Part shown: positions 53,409-62,112 of the stretch, in pieces
How the letters are laid out: every line of letters begins with the position of its first letter
Numbering within the stretch: position 1 is the first letter of the stretch
Assembly: GCA_002727195.1 (NCBI GenBank)
Contig: PBWH01000003.1
Coordinates: 1 to 64,000, forward strand
Length of the DNA stretch: 64,000 bases
Source: Gemmatimonadota bacterium
GTDB lineage: Bacteria > Latescibacterota > UBA2968
Reading direction: 5' to 3'
The notes under the pieces: generated by a model
Told to the model about the DNA's origin: nothing
Databases searched by the model: none
What the model saw: only the letters and a program-made list of their open reading frames with translations
Position numbers and translations under genes: made by a program

Positions 53409-54509
53409 CTATTTCCATCCGATTTTGAGGTGTAGGTCAGAGTAGAAGCTGAGAGACGTAGCCTGTTCGCGGATCGTGATCGGCTTGTTCTGCAGGCTCT
53501 CCGAGTCGGTACCGTCTTCCTAGTTCATACTGTGCCCGGTCATCATCACGACGTGGAGGCCAGTATCGATTTCTCTCGCCCTCCTTGCCAGCTCTACACC
53601 GCTTAGCCCCGGCATCAAGACGCCCGTAAGCACGATGTCAATCTGTGTAGGCTGGTCTCTCAGGATATCGAGCGCTTCGGTTCTGTTCTCTGCCTCGATC
53701 ACATTGTAACCGAGCGTATCGGTCATCTCACTGACCGCTCGCAACACGATGGCGCCATCTTCCACAATCAACACCGTTTCCCCATCGCCTCTCACGATCC
53801 GTGCGTCCTGCAAGCCATCGGCCTGCATCTTCTCGGCAGATTCCGATAGGTAGACCGTAAACGTCGTTCCGACACCCACTTCACTTTGCAGGTCGACGTA
53901 TCCATCGTGTTGTCTCACGATTCCATATACCTGCGCCAGCCCCAAACCGGTTCCCTTCGTTTCCGGCTTGGTTGTGAAGAAGGGTTCGAACACGCGTCAG
54001 ATCACATCGCGCTGCATACCGGATCCCACGTCCTGCACAACGATGGGGACCCACGTGCCTCCCGTCGGTGACAGATCTGATCCCTCTGTTGCCGGTGTCA
54101 CAAGCTGGGCTACCTCCGGTACCTCTACACGCTTCACGGAAATCGTGATCGTTCTTCCATCGGGCATTGCGTCTCGAGCGTTTACGACCAGGTTGGTGAT
54201 GGTCTCCTGGATCTGAGTTACGTTCGCCCTGGTTCGAGCGAATCCGTCGTTCGCACACACCCACCTGATCCTGATGCTCTCAGGAACTGTCTGCTCCATC
54301 AAGCCAGCGACCTCAGTGGCGAGAGCGGTGACGTACAGTGCTGCTCTGGTGGTCGTCCTCTGTTGGCTGAAGTCGAGTAGCTGCCTGACCAGTTGCTTGG
54401 CCCGATGTCCCTGGGAGGCAATGATCTCGAGTCTCTGTTTCTGCTGGTTGGTCGTGTCGGGGCTCAACATCATGATGTCGGCGTAGCCGATCGTGCGACC
54501 CAGGAGGTC
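53409..54509 (-). pseudogene. Decayed hybrid histidine kinase (HATPase plus receiver)
   Basis: Remnant of one gene. It starts mid-H-box at DLLGRTIGYADIM, so the phosphoacceptor histidine and everything before it are missing. A HATPase domain follows (NLVVNARDAMPDG, GTGLGL). An in-frame TGA at 53997-53999 replaces a residue just before [10 protein letters not shown], probably CGA to TGA. The receiver domain has LTGVLMPG where LTDVLMPG is expected, so the phosphoacceptor Asp is lost. A TAG at 53520-53522 interrupts it, after which LQNKPITIREQ and a stop at 53409 are in frame. Four lesions make it non-functional. Confidence 0.85.
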
Positions 54510-54582
54510 CGGTCGGCCTTCGGCCTCGCGTCATCCCTGGCTAACTATCGGGCTTCCCTTCGGGGCTGATACCAAAAGTCCG
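54510..54582 (-). repeat. Dispersed CAGCCCCGAAG-type repeat, copy B, at pseudogene junction
   Basis: On the minus strand TATCAGCCCCGAAGGGAAG and GATAGTTAGCCAGGG match copy A (39783-39833). GGCCGAAGGCCGACC then joins the kinase remnant at the exact codon where its homology begins. The Gfo/Idh stop lies at 54584 on the other side. Confidence 0.65.
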
Positions 54583-54583
54583 C

Positions 54584-55570
54584 CTACAGATCCCAAGGGC
54601 GTTTGTAGCGCTGTTCGCCTTCGGCGGTGACCATCTGGTCGTAGACCTGCTGGAGGGGACGGAGGGCTCTCAGCGCGTCGTCGGCGTTGCAGGAGGGCTC
54701 ACGTTTTTCGCGAATGGCGTCGAGGAACTCACGGTCTTGGACGAGGACGCCGCCTTCGGGGTTGTCAGGCGTCTCGAAGACGACGTCGCCGTTGAAGCGG
54801 ACGACCTTGCCGTCCAGTTCGAGTGAGCCATTCTCGCAGGTGTAACGGTTGGCGCGGAACGGCTGGTGGGCGTTGTAGGACAAGCTGACCGTGGCAATGG
54901 TGTCATTGGCGTAACGGATCAGCATGCTGAAATCCATCGAGGTCCCGTTCAGTTCGTGCAGGGGAGCCAGCTCTCCGGCGACACGGCGAATGTCGTGACC
55001 GATCGTCCAGAGGGAAAAGTCTACCGAGTGACAGCCGTGGTGGAACAGGACGTCGTCGGTCCAGCTGCGTTGGTAGCCTGTCCAGCCGACGTTCTCGTGG
55101 CGATACCAGCAGCTCATGGCGTGATGCTGGTAGATCGCGCCGGTTTTTCCGGATTCGATGAACTCCTTGGTGAAGCGACCGACATCGTCGAATCGTCGTG
55201 TGTGGGCGACGAGAACCTTCTTGCCGAGTTTCCGAGCCTCTCCTGCTAGTGTTCTGGCGCCTTTGTGAGACATGGCTATCGGGATCTCGACGAGGACGTG
55301 TTTACCTGCCTCAAGCGAGCGAGACGTCTGGTCGTAATGGAGTTCTGATGGTGAGGTAACGATGACGGCATCGATCGCGTCGTCGGCCAGGGCCGTATCC
55401 AGGTCTGTCGTGGCGACATCGGCTGCGTGTTTGTCAGCAAAGGCGCGTGTCGGCTCGTCTCTCCTCCCTACGATTGTCCGTATGCGAGCGCCTTCCAGAT
55501 TGGCAACGGCCTCAGCGTGAAACTCGGCGATCCCACCGTAGCCGATCAGGGCACACTGTATGTCTTCCAC
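54584..55570 (-). CDS. Gfo/Idh/MocA family oxidoreductase
   Basis: A 328-residue NAD(P)-dependent oxidoreductase. It has IGYGGIAEFHAEAVANL at the start, HVLVEIPIAMS in place of the commoner EKP motif, and the catalytic region FHHGCHSVDFSLWTIG. The substrate is probably a sugar or polyol. It follows the FGGY kinase gene by nine bases, so the two are cotranscribed. Compared with the two oxidoreductases encoded at 51033-53303 it is a distinct subfamily by eye. Confidence 0.9.
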   Translation of the reverse strand: MEDIQCALIGYGGIAEFHAEAVANLEGARIRTIVGRRDEPTRAFADKHAADVATTDLDTALADDAIDAVIVTSPSELHYDQTSRSLEAGKHVLVEIPIAMSHKGARTLAGEARKLGKKVLVAHTRRFDDVGRFTKEFIESGKTGAIYQHHAMSCWYRHENVGWTGYQRSWTDDVLFHHGCHSVDFSLWTIGHDIRRVAGELAPLHELNGTSMDFSMLIRYANDTIATVSLSYNAHQPFRANRYTCENGSLELDGKVVRFNGDVVFETPDNPEGGVLVQDREFLDAIREKREPSCNADDALRALRPLQQVYDQMVTAEGEQRYKRPWDL

Positions 55571-55579
55571 GTGACTCTC

Positions 55580-57097
55580 CTATCTGCACTGCTTGTCAAT
55601 GAGTGCGTTCAATGCTTTAAGGGCAGGGTAGACATTCGTGTAGGTGACGAGCACCTGCTGATATCGCTCGACCAATTCTGGATCAGGACTGATCTCGCGG
55701 GTCTGATGCTTGACCTGACGGGCCACGTCCTGAGCGTCGTTGTAGACGCCGCAGCCCAATCCTGCCAACAGGGCGGCGCCGAGCGCAGTTCCCTCTTCCG
55801 TTTCTGAAACCGTGATCGTCTTGCCATACACCGCCGACTTGATGGACATCAGCAACGCATTGCGCGTTGAGCCTCCGATCGCCACGATGCGTTCAGGTAT
55901 GTCGATGTCGGCGTACGAAAGCAGTCCGTCCATGCAGAGCTTTGCCTCCATCGCGATCCCCTCCAGGACGGCGCGGTAGAGGGTGGCCTGATCGACGTCG
56001 CCGGTGAGCCCGACGAACGCACCGCGCGACGGTGCATCACCAAAGGGGGGATTCGCGATGCGCAGGTGAGGCAAGAAGTGGACGCCGCCAGACCCGGGGG
56101 GCACTTGGGCTGCCTGATCGAGCATGGTGGCGTGATCGAGGCTGCCCAGCAGGCGAGAAACCCAATCTACGCTACCACCTGATGAGTAGAGCCCCCCGAT
56201 CGCGTAGTATTGGTCACGGGCCACGTGGCCACCGACGCTGTATCCCTGAGCGGCCACCTCCGGCCGGTTCAGGGGTTTCGTTATTGGGAGGAAATGCGCT
56301 TCGGCTGTTCCCAATGAGTTCAGTACTGTTCCGGGATCGATCACGCCAACCCCGAATGCCCCACACACGTGGTCGTGGCCTCCCGTCGAAACGGTGGTGC
56401 TTGTCGGCAGGCCGGTCAGAGAGGACGCTTCGATAGTGACATTCCCGATGGCTTCACCGCTGGGCTTGATCGGTGCGAGGATTCGGTCAGGGAGTTGGCA
56501 GGCATCCAGGAGGTCGTAGGCCCAGTCTCTTCGGTCGACGTCAAACAGGAGGGCACGTGACGCGAGGGAGTGATCCGTCGCTTTCTTGCCGGAGAGGCGG
56601 AAGGCTACATAGTCCGCGCTGTTCAGCCAGGTCGCGGTTCGTGCGAGGACGTCGGGCTCGTTGTCCCGGATCCATAGGAGCTTGCAGAGTCCATAAATCG
56701 GCTGGAGCGACATCCGACAAGTCGCGTACACTTTTTCGGCACCCACGTGTTCCGCCAGCCAGGCTGCTTGGTCTTTAGACCGGCCGTCGAACCAGGCGAT
56801 CCCTTTGTAGGTTGGATTACCCGCTGAATCGACGGGGTATCCTGTTTCTCCCACGCTCGCGACCGCGATGCCACCAACACGTGCAGGAGTGCGCAGCTGT
56901 CCAGTCGCATCCGTCAAGACGTCGCATACGGCCGACCAGATCTCATGAGGGTCGTAGTGTGCCCAACCCGATCTGGGGTAGTGTGTTGGCGTCGGGGTCG
57001 AGGCTGTCGCGATGACTGACCCATCTGGCTCGCAGATGAGTGCCTTGATGTTCGTGGTCCCGACATCGAGACCGGCAAGTAGAACGCAGGAGTCCAT
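55580..57097 (-). CDS. FGGY-family carbohydrate kinase (xylulokinase-like)
   Basis: A 505-residue sugar kinase. The N-terminal phosphate motif DVGTTNIKAL, the substrate aspartate region IAWFDGRSKDQ, GGHDHVCGAFG and the C-terminal adenosine motif AIGGSTRN are all present. It probably phosphorylates a ketose or polyol with ATP. The product of the adjacent oxidoreductase would be a reasonable substrate, which is inference. Divergent from the GarR-like gene across a repeat-rich spacer. Confidence 0.9.
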   Translation of the reverse strand: MDSCVLLAGLDVGTTNIKALICEPDGSVIATASTPTPTHYPRSGWAHYDPHEIWSAVCDVLTDATGQLRTPARVGGIAVASVGETGYPVDSAGNPTYKGIAWFDGRSKDQAAWLAEHVGAEKVYATCRMSLQPIYGLCKLLWIRDNEPDVLARTATWLNSADYVAFRLSGKKATDHSLASRALLFDVDRRDWAYDLLDACQLPDRILAPIKPSGEAIGNVTIEASSLTGLPTSTTVSTGGHDHVCGAFGVGVIDPGTVLNSLGTAEAHFLPITKPLNRPEVAAQGYSVGGHVARDQYYAIGGLYSSGGSVDWVSRLLGSLDHATMLDQAAQVPPGSGGVHFLPHLRIANPPFGDAPSRGAFVGLTGDVDQATLYRAVLEGIAMEAKLCMDGLLSYADIDIPERIVAIGGSTRNALLMSIKSAVYGKTITVSETEEGTALGAALLAGLGCGVYNDAQDVARQVKHQTREISPDPELVERYQQVLVTYTNVYPALKALNALIDKQCR

Positions 57098-57100
57098 GGA

Positions 57101-57228
57101 ACCACAAAGACACGAAGGCAGGAAGAAGGCAAAGGGAAAATCTGGCTACAGCTCCAGGATTGGGTTAATTGTGGCCTTCGGCGACAAGTCAAAAGCTTGG
57201 AACGCAGATAACGCAGAGGGCGCCGAGT
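57101..57228. repeat. Dispersed CACAAAGACACGAAGG and ACGCAGA-type repeats
   Basis: Two short dispersed-repeat blocks lie in the divergent spacer: ACCACAAAGACACGAAGGCA from 57101, and AACGCAGATAACGCAGAGGG from 57200. Related blocks occur at 58290-58378 and 61847-61880. No gene is present in 57098-57363. Confidence 0.7.
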
Positions 57229-57363
57229 GTGGGGAAACGTGCCGGATAGCAGGATTCTCGAATAGTGGGGACCGCGTTTGGCCCTAGGCTTCACAGGCGA
57301 GAAGAGCTCCGTGCGTCAATGAGCAGAGGAACCGCAGGGAAATACTACCATTCAGGAGGAAGC

Positions 57364-58263
57364 ATGGAGAAAATAGGGTTTGTCGGACTTGGCATCATGG
57401 GGAAGCCCATGGCGCTGAATATTATCAAGGCGGGTTATGATCTCACGTTCTATGCAAGGCGTCAGGACGTGATTGATGAGGTGTCGGGCGCGGGAGGACA
57501 CTCGGTTGGGTCCTCGCGGGAGGTCGCTGAGGCAGTCGAAATTATCTGCACGTGCTTGACCGCGGACCTGCAGGTTCGTGAGGTCATCCTGGGGGCTGAC
57601 GGCATCCTCGAAGGGGCGAACGCAGGGAATCTCATCGTAGACATGTCGACAATCTCTCCGCTGACCATTCGTGAGGTGGCGAAGGAAGCTAAAAAAAAAA
57701 AGGTATGCGTTATGGATGCGCCTGTGAGTGGTGGTGACACAGGAGCGATCGCGGGTACGTTGACGATTATCGCCGGTGGGTCTAAAGAGGATTTCGATCG
57801 CTGTCAGGGCATCTTCGAGGCGATGGGCAACCCCGATAATGTCTTCCACGTGGGGGAGGTCGGGGTCGGTCAGACGGTCAAGATCGTGAATCAGATGATC
57901 GGCGGCGCGAACATGGCGGTGATTGCCGAAGGCTTGACTGTGGGCGTGAAGGCGGGAGCCGATCCGCAGGCGATGGCCAAGGTGATTGGCGTCAGCTCAG
58001 GGAATTCTACGCTGTTCCAGATCCGGGCAGAGGACTTCCTGCTCAAGGATCAGTATGCGCCCGGCTTCACTCTCGACCTGATGAAGAAGGATATTGGAAT
58101 CGGATTGGATCTGGGGAAGTCGATGGATATTCCGGTTCCGATTGCGGCGGCTGCCTACCAGATGTATGCGGCGGCGAGCACGCTTGGTCACGGGAGTGAT
58201 GACTTTGCTGCAGTGAGTAAGGCGATCGAGAAGCTGACGGGGATCAACCTGGGAAAGAGTTGA
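57364..58263 (+). CDS. 2-hydroxy-3-oxopropionate reductase-like (GarR/HIBADH family)
   Basis: A 299-residue beta-hydroxyacid dehydrogenase. The cofactor motif is GFVGLGIMGKPMA at the N terminus, DAPVSGGDTGA is the substrate motif, and the catalytic lysine is in VGQTVKIVNQM. GFTLDLMKKDIGI matches the C-terminal signature. Such enzymes reduce tartronate semialdehyde to glycerate in uronate and aldarate breakdown, or act on 3-hydroxyisobutyrate. The ATG at 57364 has AGGAGG four bases upstream. An uninterrupted run of eleven A (57691-57701) lies inside the coding sequence. Confidence 0.92.
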   Translation: MEKIGFVGLGIMGKPMALNIIKAGYDLTFYARRQDVIDEVSGAGGHSVGSSREVAEAVEIICTCLTADLQVREVILGADGILEGANAGNLIVDMSTISPLTIREVAKEAKKKKVCVMDAPVSGGDTGAIAGTLTIIAGGSKEDFDRCQGIFEAMGNPDNVFHVGEVGVGQTVKIVNQMIGGANMAVIAEGLTVGVKAGADPQAMAKVIGVSSGNSTLFQIRAEDFLLKDQYAPGFTLDLMKKDIGIGLDLGKSMDIPVPIAAAAYQMYAAASTLGHGSDDFAAVSKAIEKLTGINLGKS

Positions 58264-58289
58264 CCGGCAGACCAAAGTCAAGGGCTTTC

Positions 58290-58400
58290 AACGCAGACAG
58301 CGCAGAGGACGCAGAGAGAAGGCAGGGCAAGATCAAATGTGTTTTGCCACCAAGGACACCACCAAGAGAGTCAGAGAGTATCAGCCCCGAAGTGGGCGAC
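58290..58400 (+). repeat. Composite dispersed repeat (ACGCAGA, CACCAAGG and CAGCCCCGAAG blocks)
   Basis: Three dispersed-repeat types lie in tandem: AACGCAGACAGCGCAGAGG and relatives (58290-58320), CCACCAAGGACACCACCAAG (58347-58378), and TATCAGCCCCGAAGTGGGCG (58379-58400, copy C of the family at 39783 and 54530). The whole 58264-58499 spacer has no supported gene. Confidence 0.7.
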
Positions 58401-58499
58401 CGGCACAAACACGGGTGCCGCGACATTCCGGTGCACCAGGGAACGAATGACTTTCTGCGCCGAGAATGGTCCTCTATCATGCCTGGAACGCTGAATGCG

Positions 58500-59954
58500 C
58501 TAGGCCTTTCTGCCGCCGGCGAATCCGGTGTATTCGTCGAGGAACCATTCTGCCTGTTTGGTCATGTAGACGCTGATTTCGTCGCCCTTGAAGGCGAATG
58601 AGGCTCTCAGGGCGCCCAGGTGGATGTCAGTGATCAGGACATCGAGGTTGAGGGTTTGGTCGTCCACCCAGGCAGCGGAGGCGAGGCACTCGTACTCGAT
58701 GCCGGGAGACACGCCAATCTGTTTGCCGAAGTAGTTTCGCTGCGGAAATCTGTCCGAGGCCATCTTCCCGATCCCGAAGCGGAGAGTGTTGTCGCCCTGG
58801 GCGTTCGTGTATTCCCACGTGCCCTCGTCGCCATCGAAGGAGAATCGTATTCTGGTGATGCCCATCGGGTTGTCATCCAGGCTGTACCAAACGCTATCGA
58901 CACGGGTTGCTCCTGATTCTGAGGGTGTCGGCAGTGGCTGGATCTGGAGTTGTTCGATCTTTTCTGTAAGTCTGGCCTGGGCCGTCGGACTCTCTGGAAG
59001 TGGCGAGTGCGAAAGGTGGGGAAGCAACTCCTCCCGCACTACGATGGGGATATCCGTCCCTGCCGGAGCGCCTTGAGTATCCGCGGTATACGTAACCTGG
59101 AATCCAGTGTCCGGGAAGCACATCGCTCGTTGACTGCCCATTCCCCGGAAAGAAAACCCGTTGCCCCTTTCTCTCCAGATATGGTATCCATAGCCGACGT
59201 GCCCCCGAATGGCGTTGTCGACTTGCTTCGCTGTTGCCTCTCTCACGTAGTTTTCCGGTAAGACCTCTTCCTCTCCCCATCTCCCACCGTTCAGGCATAC
59301 GAGCGCGACCTTCGCCAGGTCCCGAAGCGTGCAGATGACGCCTGATCCGCCCCAGGAGAAGCCCTCCGGTGTTTTGATACAGAAGGCGTCTGACGAGAAT
59401 CCGATCCGATCCAGGAAACGGGGACGCATATAGTCGAGGAACGGCATCGCCGTGAGCCGCTCGACGGTGGCGGTCAGGACGACGGTTGCAGAGGTGTCGT
59501 AGGAGAAAAGGGTGCCGGGCGGATGCGAGGGAGGTTTGTTGAAGAAGGTCCAGACCCAGTCTGGATCGTCTCGGGTGTATGACGTCCGGGTCAGGGCGGT
59601 CGACATCGTTAGCAGATCACGAACCGTTGACGCGGCGACCCATGGATGAGGGTCTTCCGGAAGCTTGTCTGGGAAGTGGTCAGCGACTCGGTCGTCGAGG
59701 TTGAGCCTGCCTTCGTCGATCAGCATGCCGACGGCGAGCGAAACGAAGCTTTTGCTGATCGAGTACATCCGGTGTTTACGGTCGACGGTCCAGGGCGCCC
59801 AATAGCCTTCCGCGGCGATCTGGTTGTGACGCACGAGCAGGATGCCGTGCATGTTGATTCGTTCGTCGTCGATTCGGTTCAAGAATCGAAGGACTGCCTC
59901 CGAGGGAATGCCGACGCTTTCCGGTGTTGTTGGTGTGAACCAGTCTGTTTCCAT
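58500..59954 (-). CDS. Serine hydrolase (class C beta-lactamase/DD-peptidase-like fold)
   Basis: A 484-residue protein. The penicillin-binding fold (about 10-330) has the nucleophile motif Ser65-I-S-Lys68 in MYSISKSF. A second domain of about 130 residues forms a mostly beta C-terminal module. No signal peptide is evident, so it is more likely an esterase, amidase or D-aminopeptidase-like enzyme than a wall enzyme. The ATG lies eight bases after the ancestral stop of the broken cupin gene. Confidence 0.85.
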   Translation of the reverse strand: METDWFTPTTPESVGIPSEAVLRFLNRIDDERINMHGILLVRHNQIAAEGYWAPWTVDRKHRMYSISKSFVSLAVGMLIDEGRLNLDDRVADHFPDKLPEDPHPWVAASTVRDLLTMSTALTRTSYTRDDPDWVWTFFNKPPSHPPGTLFSYDTSATVVLTATVERLTAMPFLDYMRPRFLDRIGFSSDAFCIKTPEGFSWGGSGVICTLRDLAKVALVCLNGGRWGEEEVLPENYVREATAKQVDNAIRGHVGYGYHIWRERGNGFSFRGMGSQRAMCFPDTGFQVTYTADTQGAPAGTDIPIVVREELLPHLSHSPLPESPTAQARLTEKIEQLQIQPLPTPSESGATRVDSVWYSLDDNPMGITRIRFSFDGDEGTWEYTNAQGDNTLRFGIGKMASDRFPQRNYFGKQIGVSPGIEYECLASAAWVDDQTLNLDVLITDIHLGALRASFAFKGDEISVYMTKQAEWFLDEYTGFAGGRKA

Positions 59955-59962
59955 TTGTCTCT

Positions 59963-60378
59963 TTACTTGGTTTTAAACTCGATCAGGACCGAGTGGCGTG
60001 TCTACAGTATTCTCCAGGGCGTGCGTCCACTCACTGGGCCTCTCGACAAATGCTCCAGTTGGGATGGTCTTTGTAGCTGTCGAACCGTCTGCTTCTGTGA
60101 TCAGCAGCGTGGCTCCCTCGACGAAACACGCAACCATTGGTGGATGGGTATGTTCGGTTGCAAGCTCACCCTTCGCCAACTGATGGTCCACTATGCGTAC
60201 GGTCTCGTTCTAGAAGAGCACTCTATAGAAAGGGGGGGAGGTCAGGAAGCCGTGTGGTAAGGTTCGGGGAAGCCTCGACCTTTTGATCTGTTTCGGCTGC
60301 AGACTCGGCGAAGTACAGGCTGGAGCCAACTGTGCCGATCAACACGTCGGCGACCAGGGTCATCAGGCTCTGCTTCAT
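59963..60378 (-). pseudogene. Decayed exported cupin protein
   Basis: Remnant of a small exported cupin. GGAGG precedes the ATG at 60378, which starts a signal-like peptide (MKQSLMTLVADVLIG). The frame is lost at a C7 run near 60235-60241. The cupin then reads FYRVLF-stop-NETVRIV, with TAG where homologues have Glu, and continues through EHTHPPMVACFVEGATL and HALENTVDT. A second shift near 59995 restores VLIEFKTK and a TAA at 59963. Two frameshifts and one nonsense codon indicate decay. Confidence 0.78.
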
Positions 60379-60687
60379 GATTGATCCTCCAATGAACGAG
60401 TTGCTCTGCCTCTGCAGATTGGGCATCGACTGTCTTCCGGCTCGTGCCATCTCTAGAGGCCTTGACCGCCACGTTTCTGCGAGAAGAGCCAGTCCAAGAG
60501 ATCTGGCGTGTCGTAAGCTTGCGGTGCGCAGCAGTGGCCGACCCCGTTGAACTCAGTATATCGAGGCACGCCATCAACAATCTGAAATTCACGAGGCAAT
60601 CAGGCTTGTGGAACCTGATCCGTTGTAGTCACTATAAGCAACACGGTGAGACGCGAAGGTGCTCGAATCGGTTGTGCAAGCGATGGA
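60379..60687. other. Intergenic region without a supported gene
   Basis: 309 bases upstream of the cupin remnant. The minus strand has a lone TATACT near 60550 with no good -35 at 17 bases. Short open frames on both strands look random. Confidence 0.4.
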
Positions 60688-61806
60688 TCAGGCTGGATCT
60701 TCGATACAGAAGCGGATCACCATCTGCGCGAAGATGTCCACGCCCTTCTTGAGCTGATCGGGCTCGATCCATTCGTCGATGGTGTGCGCCTGTTTGATGT
60801 TGCCGGGACCAAGGACGACGAGTTCCATTGATTTCCCGAAGATCATCCCGTCGGTGCCGTAGGATACGGTTTTGGGCTTCCGTTTACCTGTGACCGAGAG
60901 CGCTTCTGAAACGATTCGGGAGTCGATGGGGGTGTTCAGGGGGGTCAGGCTGTCTGAGATCTTCGCCTTGACGCCATATTTCTTGGCCATCTCGCGAATC
61001 AGCTTCTTGACCGGTTCCCAATCGTGTCCGGGAATCGGGCGTGTGTTCACGAGCGCGGCACTGTTCTCGGCGGTGATGTTGGAGGCCGTGTTGCCTTCCG
61101 TCCAGACGATGTTGAACGGTGAGTAGGGGGGCGTGAAGGTCTTGTCCGTGTATCGACGGTCCGTCTTCAGCTTTTCTCCCAGCTTAAGGACTTCGTTCAG
61201 GAACGGTATCATCAGGTGATTTGCGTTCGTGCCCTTACCCGTACTGCTATGGGTCGCCAGGCCCTTTGCTCGTGCATCGATCTTGAAGGATCCCTTGTGG
61301 GCATAGACCACATCGAGCATCGTGGGTTCGCCGATGATTCCGTATTTACAGCCCTTAAGCGTCTTCGAATGCTTGTGGACCCAAGCAGCGCCGCCGCAAT
61401 TGATTTCCTCGTCAGACGTGACGACGACGTAGATCGGCTGCTTCAGGTCGCGGGCATTGAACCGCTCAGCCGTCGCAATCATGCAGGCGACTGAGCCCTT
61501 CATGTCCGCGCTGCCTCTGCCGTAGAGCAGGCCCTTCTTCTTTGTCAGCTTGAAGGGGTCCCAGGCCCAACCTTCGGCCGGTACGACGTCGTTGTGTCCC
61601 ATCATGGCCAAGCCGCCCTTGCCCTTACCCTTCTTGCCCACGAGGCAGACCTTGGTGACACCGTTCGGGTCGGCGTACTGGAGTCGCTCCACTGAAAGAC
61701 CAGCCTCCCGCATGCGCTTGGCCATTGCCGCAGAGCACTTCGCGTTGCTTAGGTTGCTCACTGTGTTGTAGCTGACGAACTCCGCCGTCAGATCGATGAC
61801 ATTCAT
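60688..61806 (-). CDS. M20-family metallopeptidase/deacylase (ArgE/DapE type)
   Basis: A 372-residue dinuclear zinc amidohydrolase. The metal and catalytic positions are His in MMGHNDVVP, Asp in RGSADMKGS, the Glu pair in VTSDEEIN, Glu in GIIGEPT and His in KQAHTIDEW. The family includes acetylornithine and succinyl-diaminopimelate deacylases and carboxypeptidase G2. No arginine or lysine genes are near, so specificity is open. The ATG at 61806 has GGAG five bases upstream. An in-frame extension upstream runs through a dispersed repeat and is rejected. Confidence 0.9.
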   Translation of the reverse strand: MNVIDLTAEFVSYNTVSNLSNAKCSAAMAKRMREAGLSVERLQYADPNGVTKVCLVGKKGKGKGGLAMMGHNDVVPAEGWAWDPFKLTKKKGLLYGRGSADMKGSVACMIATAERFNARDLKQPIYVVVTSDEEINCGGAAWVHKHSKTLKGCKYGIIGEPTMLDVVYAHKGSFKIDARAKGLATHSSTGKGTNANHLMIPFLNEVLKLGEKLKTDRRYTDKTFTPPYSPFNIVWTEGNTASNITAENSAALVNTRPIPGHDWEPVKKLIREMAKKYGVKAKISDSLTPLNTPIDSRIVSEALSVTGKRKPKTVSYGTDGMIFGKSMELVVLGPGNIKQAHTIDEWIEPDQLKKGVDIFAQMVIRFCIEDPA

Positions 61807-61846
61807 GGTTTCTCCGTACTGTTTAAGCTGAAATCGAAAAACCTTT

Positions 61847-61880
61847 GAACCGCAGAGTAGTAGAGGACGCAGAGAAAACA
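61847..61880. repeat. Dispersed CGCAGAG-type repeat
   Basis: GAACCGCAGAGTAGTAGAGG followed by ACGCAGAGAAAACA resembles the blocks at 57200-57228 and 58290-58320. It lies in the predicted 5' leader of the M20 gene. The rest of 61807-62112 holds only that gene's promoter. Confidence 0.65.
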
Positions 61881-61966
61881 AGGGGACAGTCCCAGCAGAA
61901 CCGGAACACAGTACCACCTCGTGGATTGGATCTAACCCATGAGCCCGAAAGACTACAGTAGCGGCC

Positions 61967-61995
61967 AATATACCTCTCCCTATAGGCCGGGTCAA
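61967..61995 (-). promoter_or_regulatory. Sigma70-like promoter of the M20 gene
   Basis: On the minus strand TTGACC (61990-61995), 17 bases, TATATT (61967-61972). The predicted leader is about 155 bases and contains the dispersed repeat. Confidence 0.7.
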
Positions 61996-62112
61996 CGAAG
62001 GGACCGCAACCCCCTGCTTGACTTCAGAACAAGCGCTCGCTTTCTTTGATCTTGCTTTACTTAGGTTTCGCCCGGTTACAGATGGCGGTCAAACCCCAGT
62101 AAGAGGTGCGCT

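Noticed and set aside
57101..58400. Tandem direct repeats as a CRISPR-like array
   Set aside because: The ACGCAGA blocks are short, degenerate and irregularly spaced with no unique spacers, fitting dispersed interspersed repeats.
61807..61995. N-terminal extension of the M20 peptidase by 63 residues
   Set aside because: The extension reads through a dispersed repeat and the predicted promoter, and the ATG at 61806 has a good ribosome binding site and starts the conserved fold.
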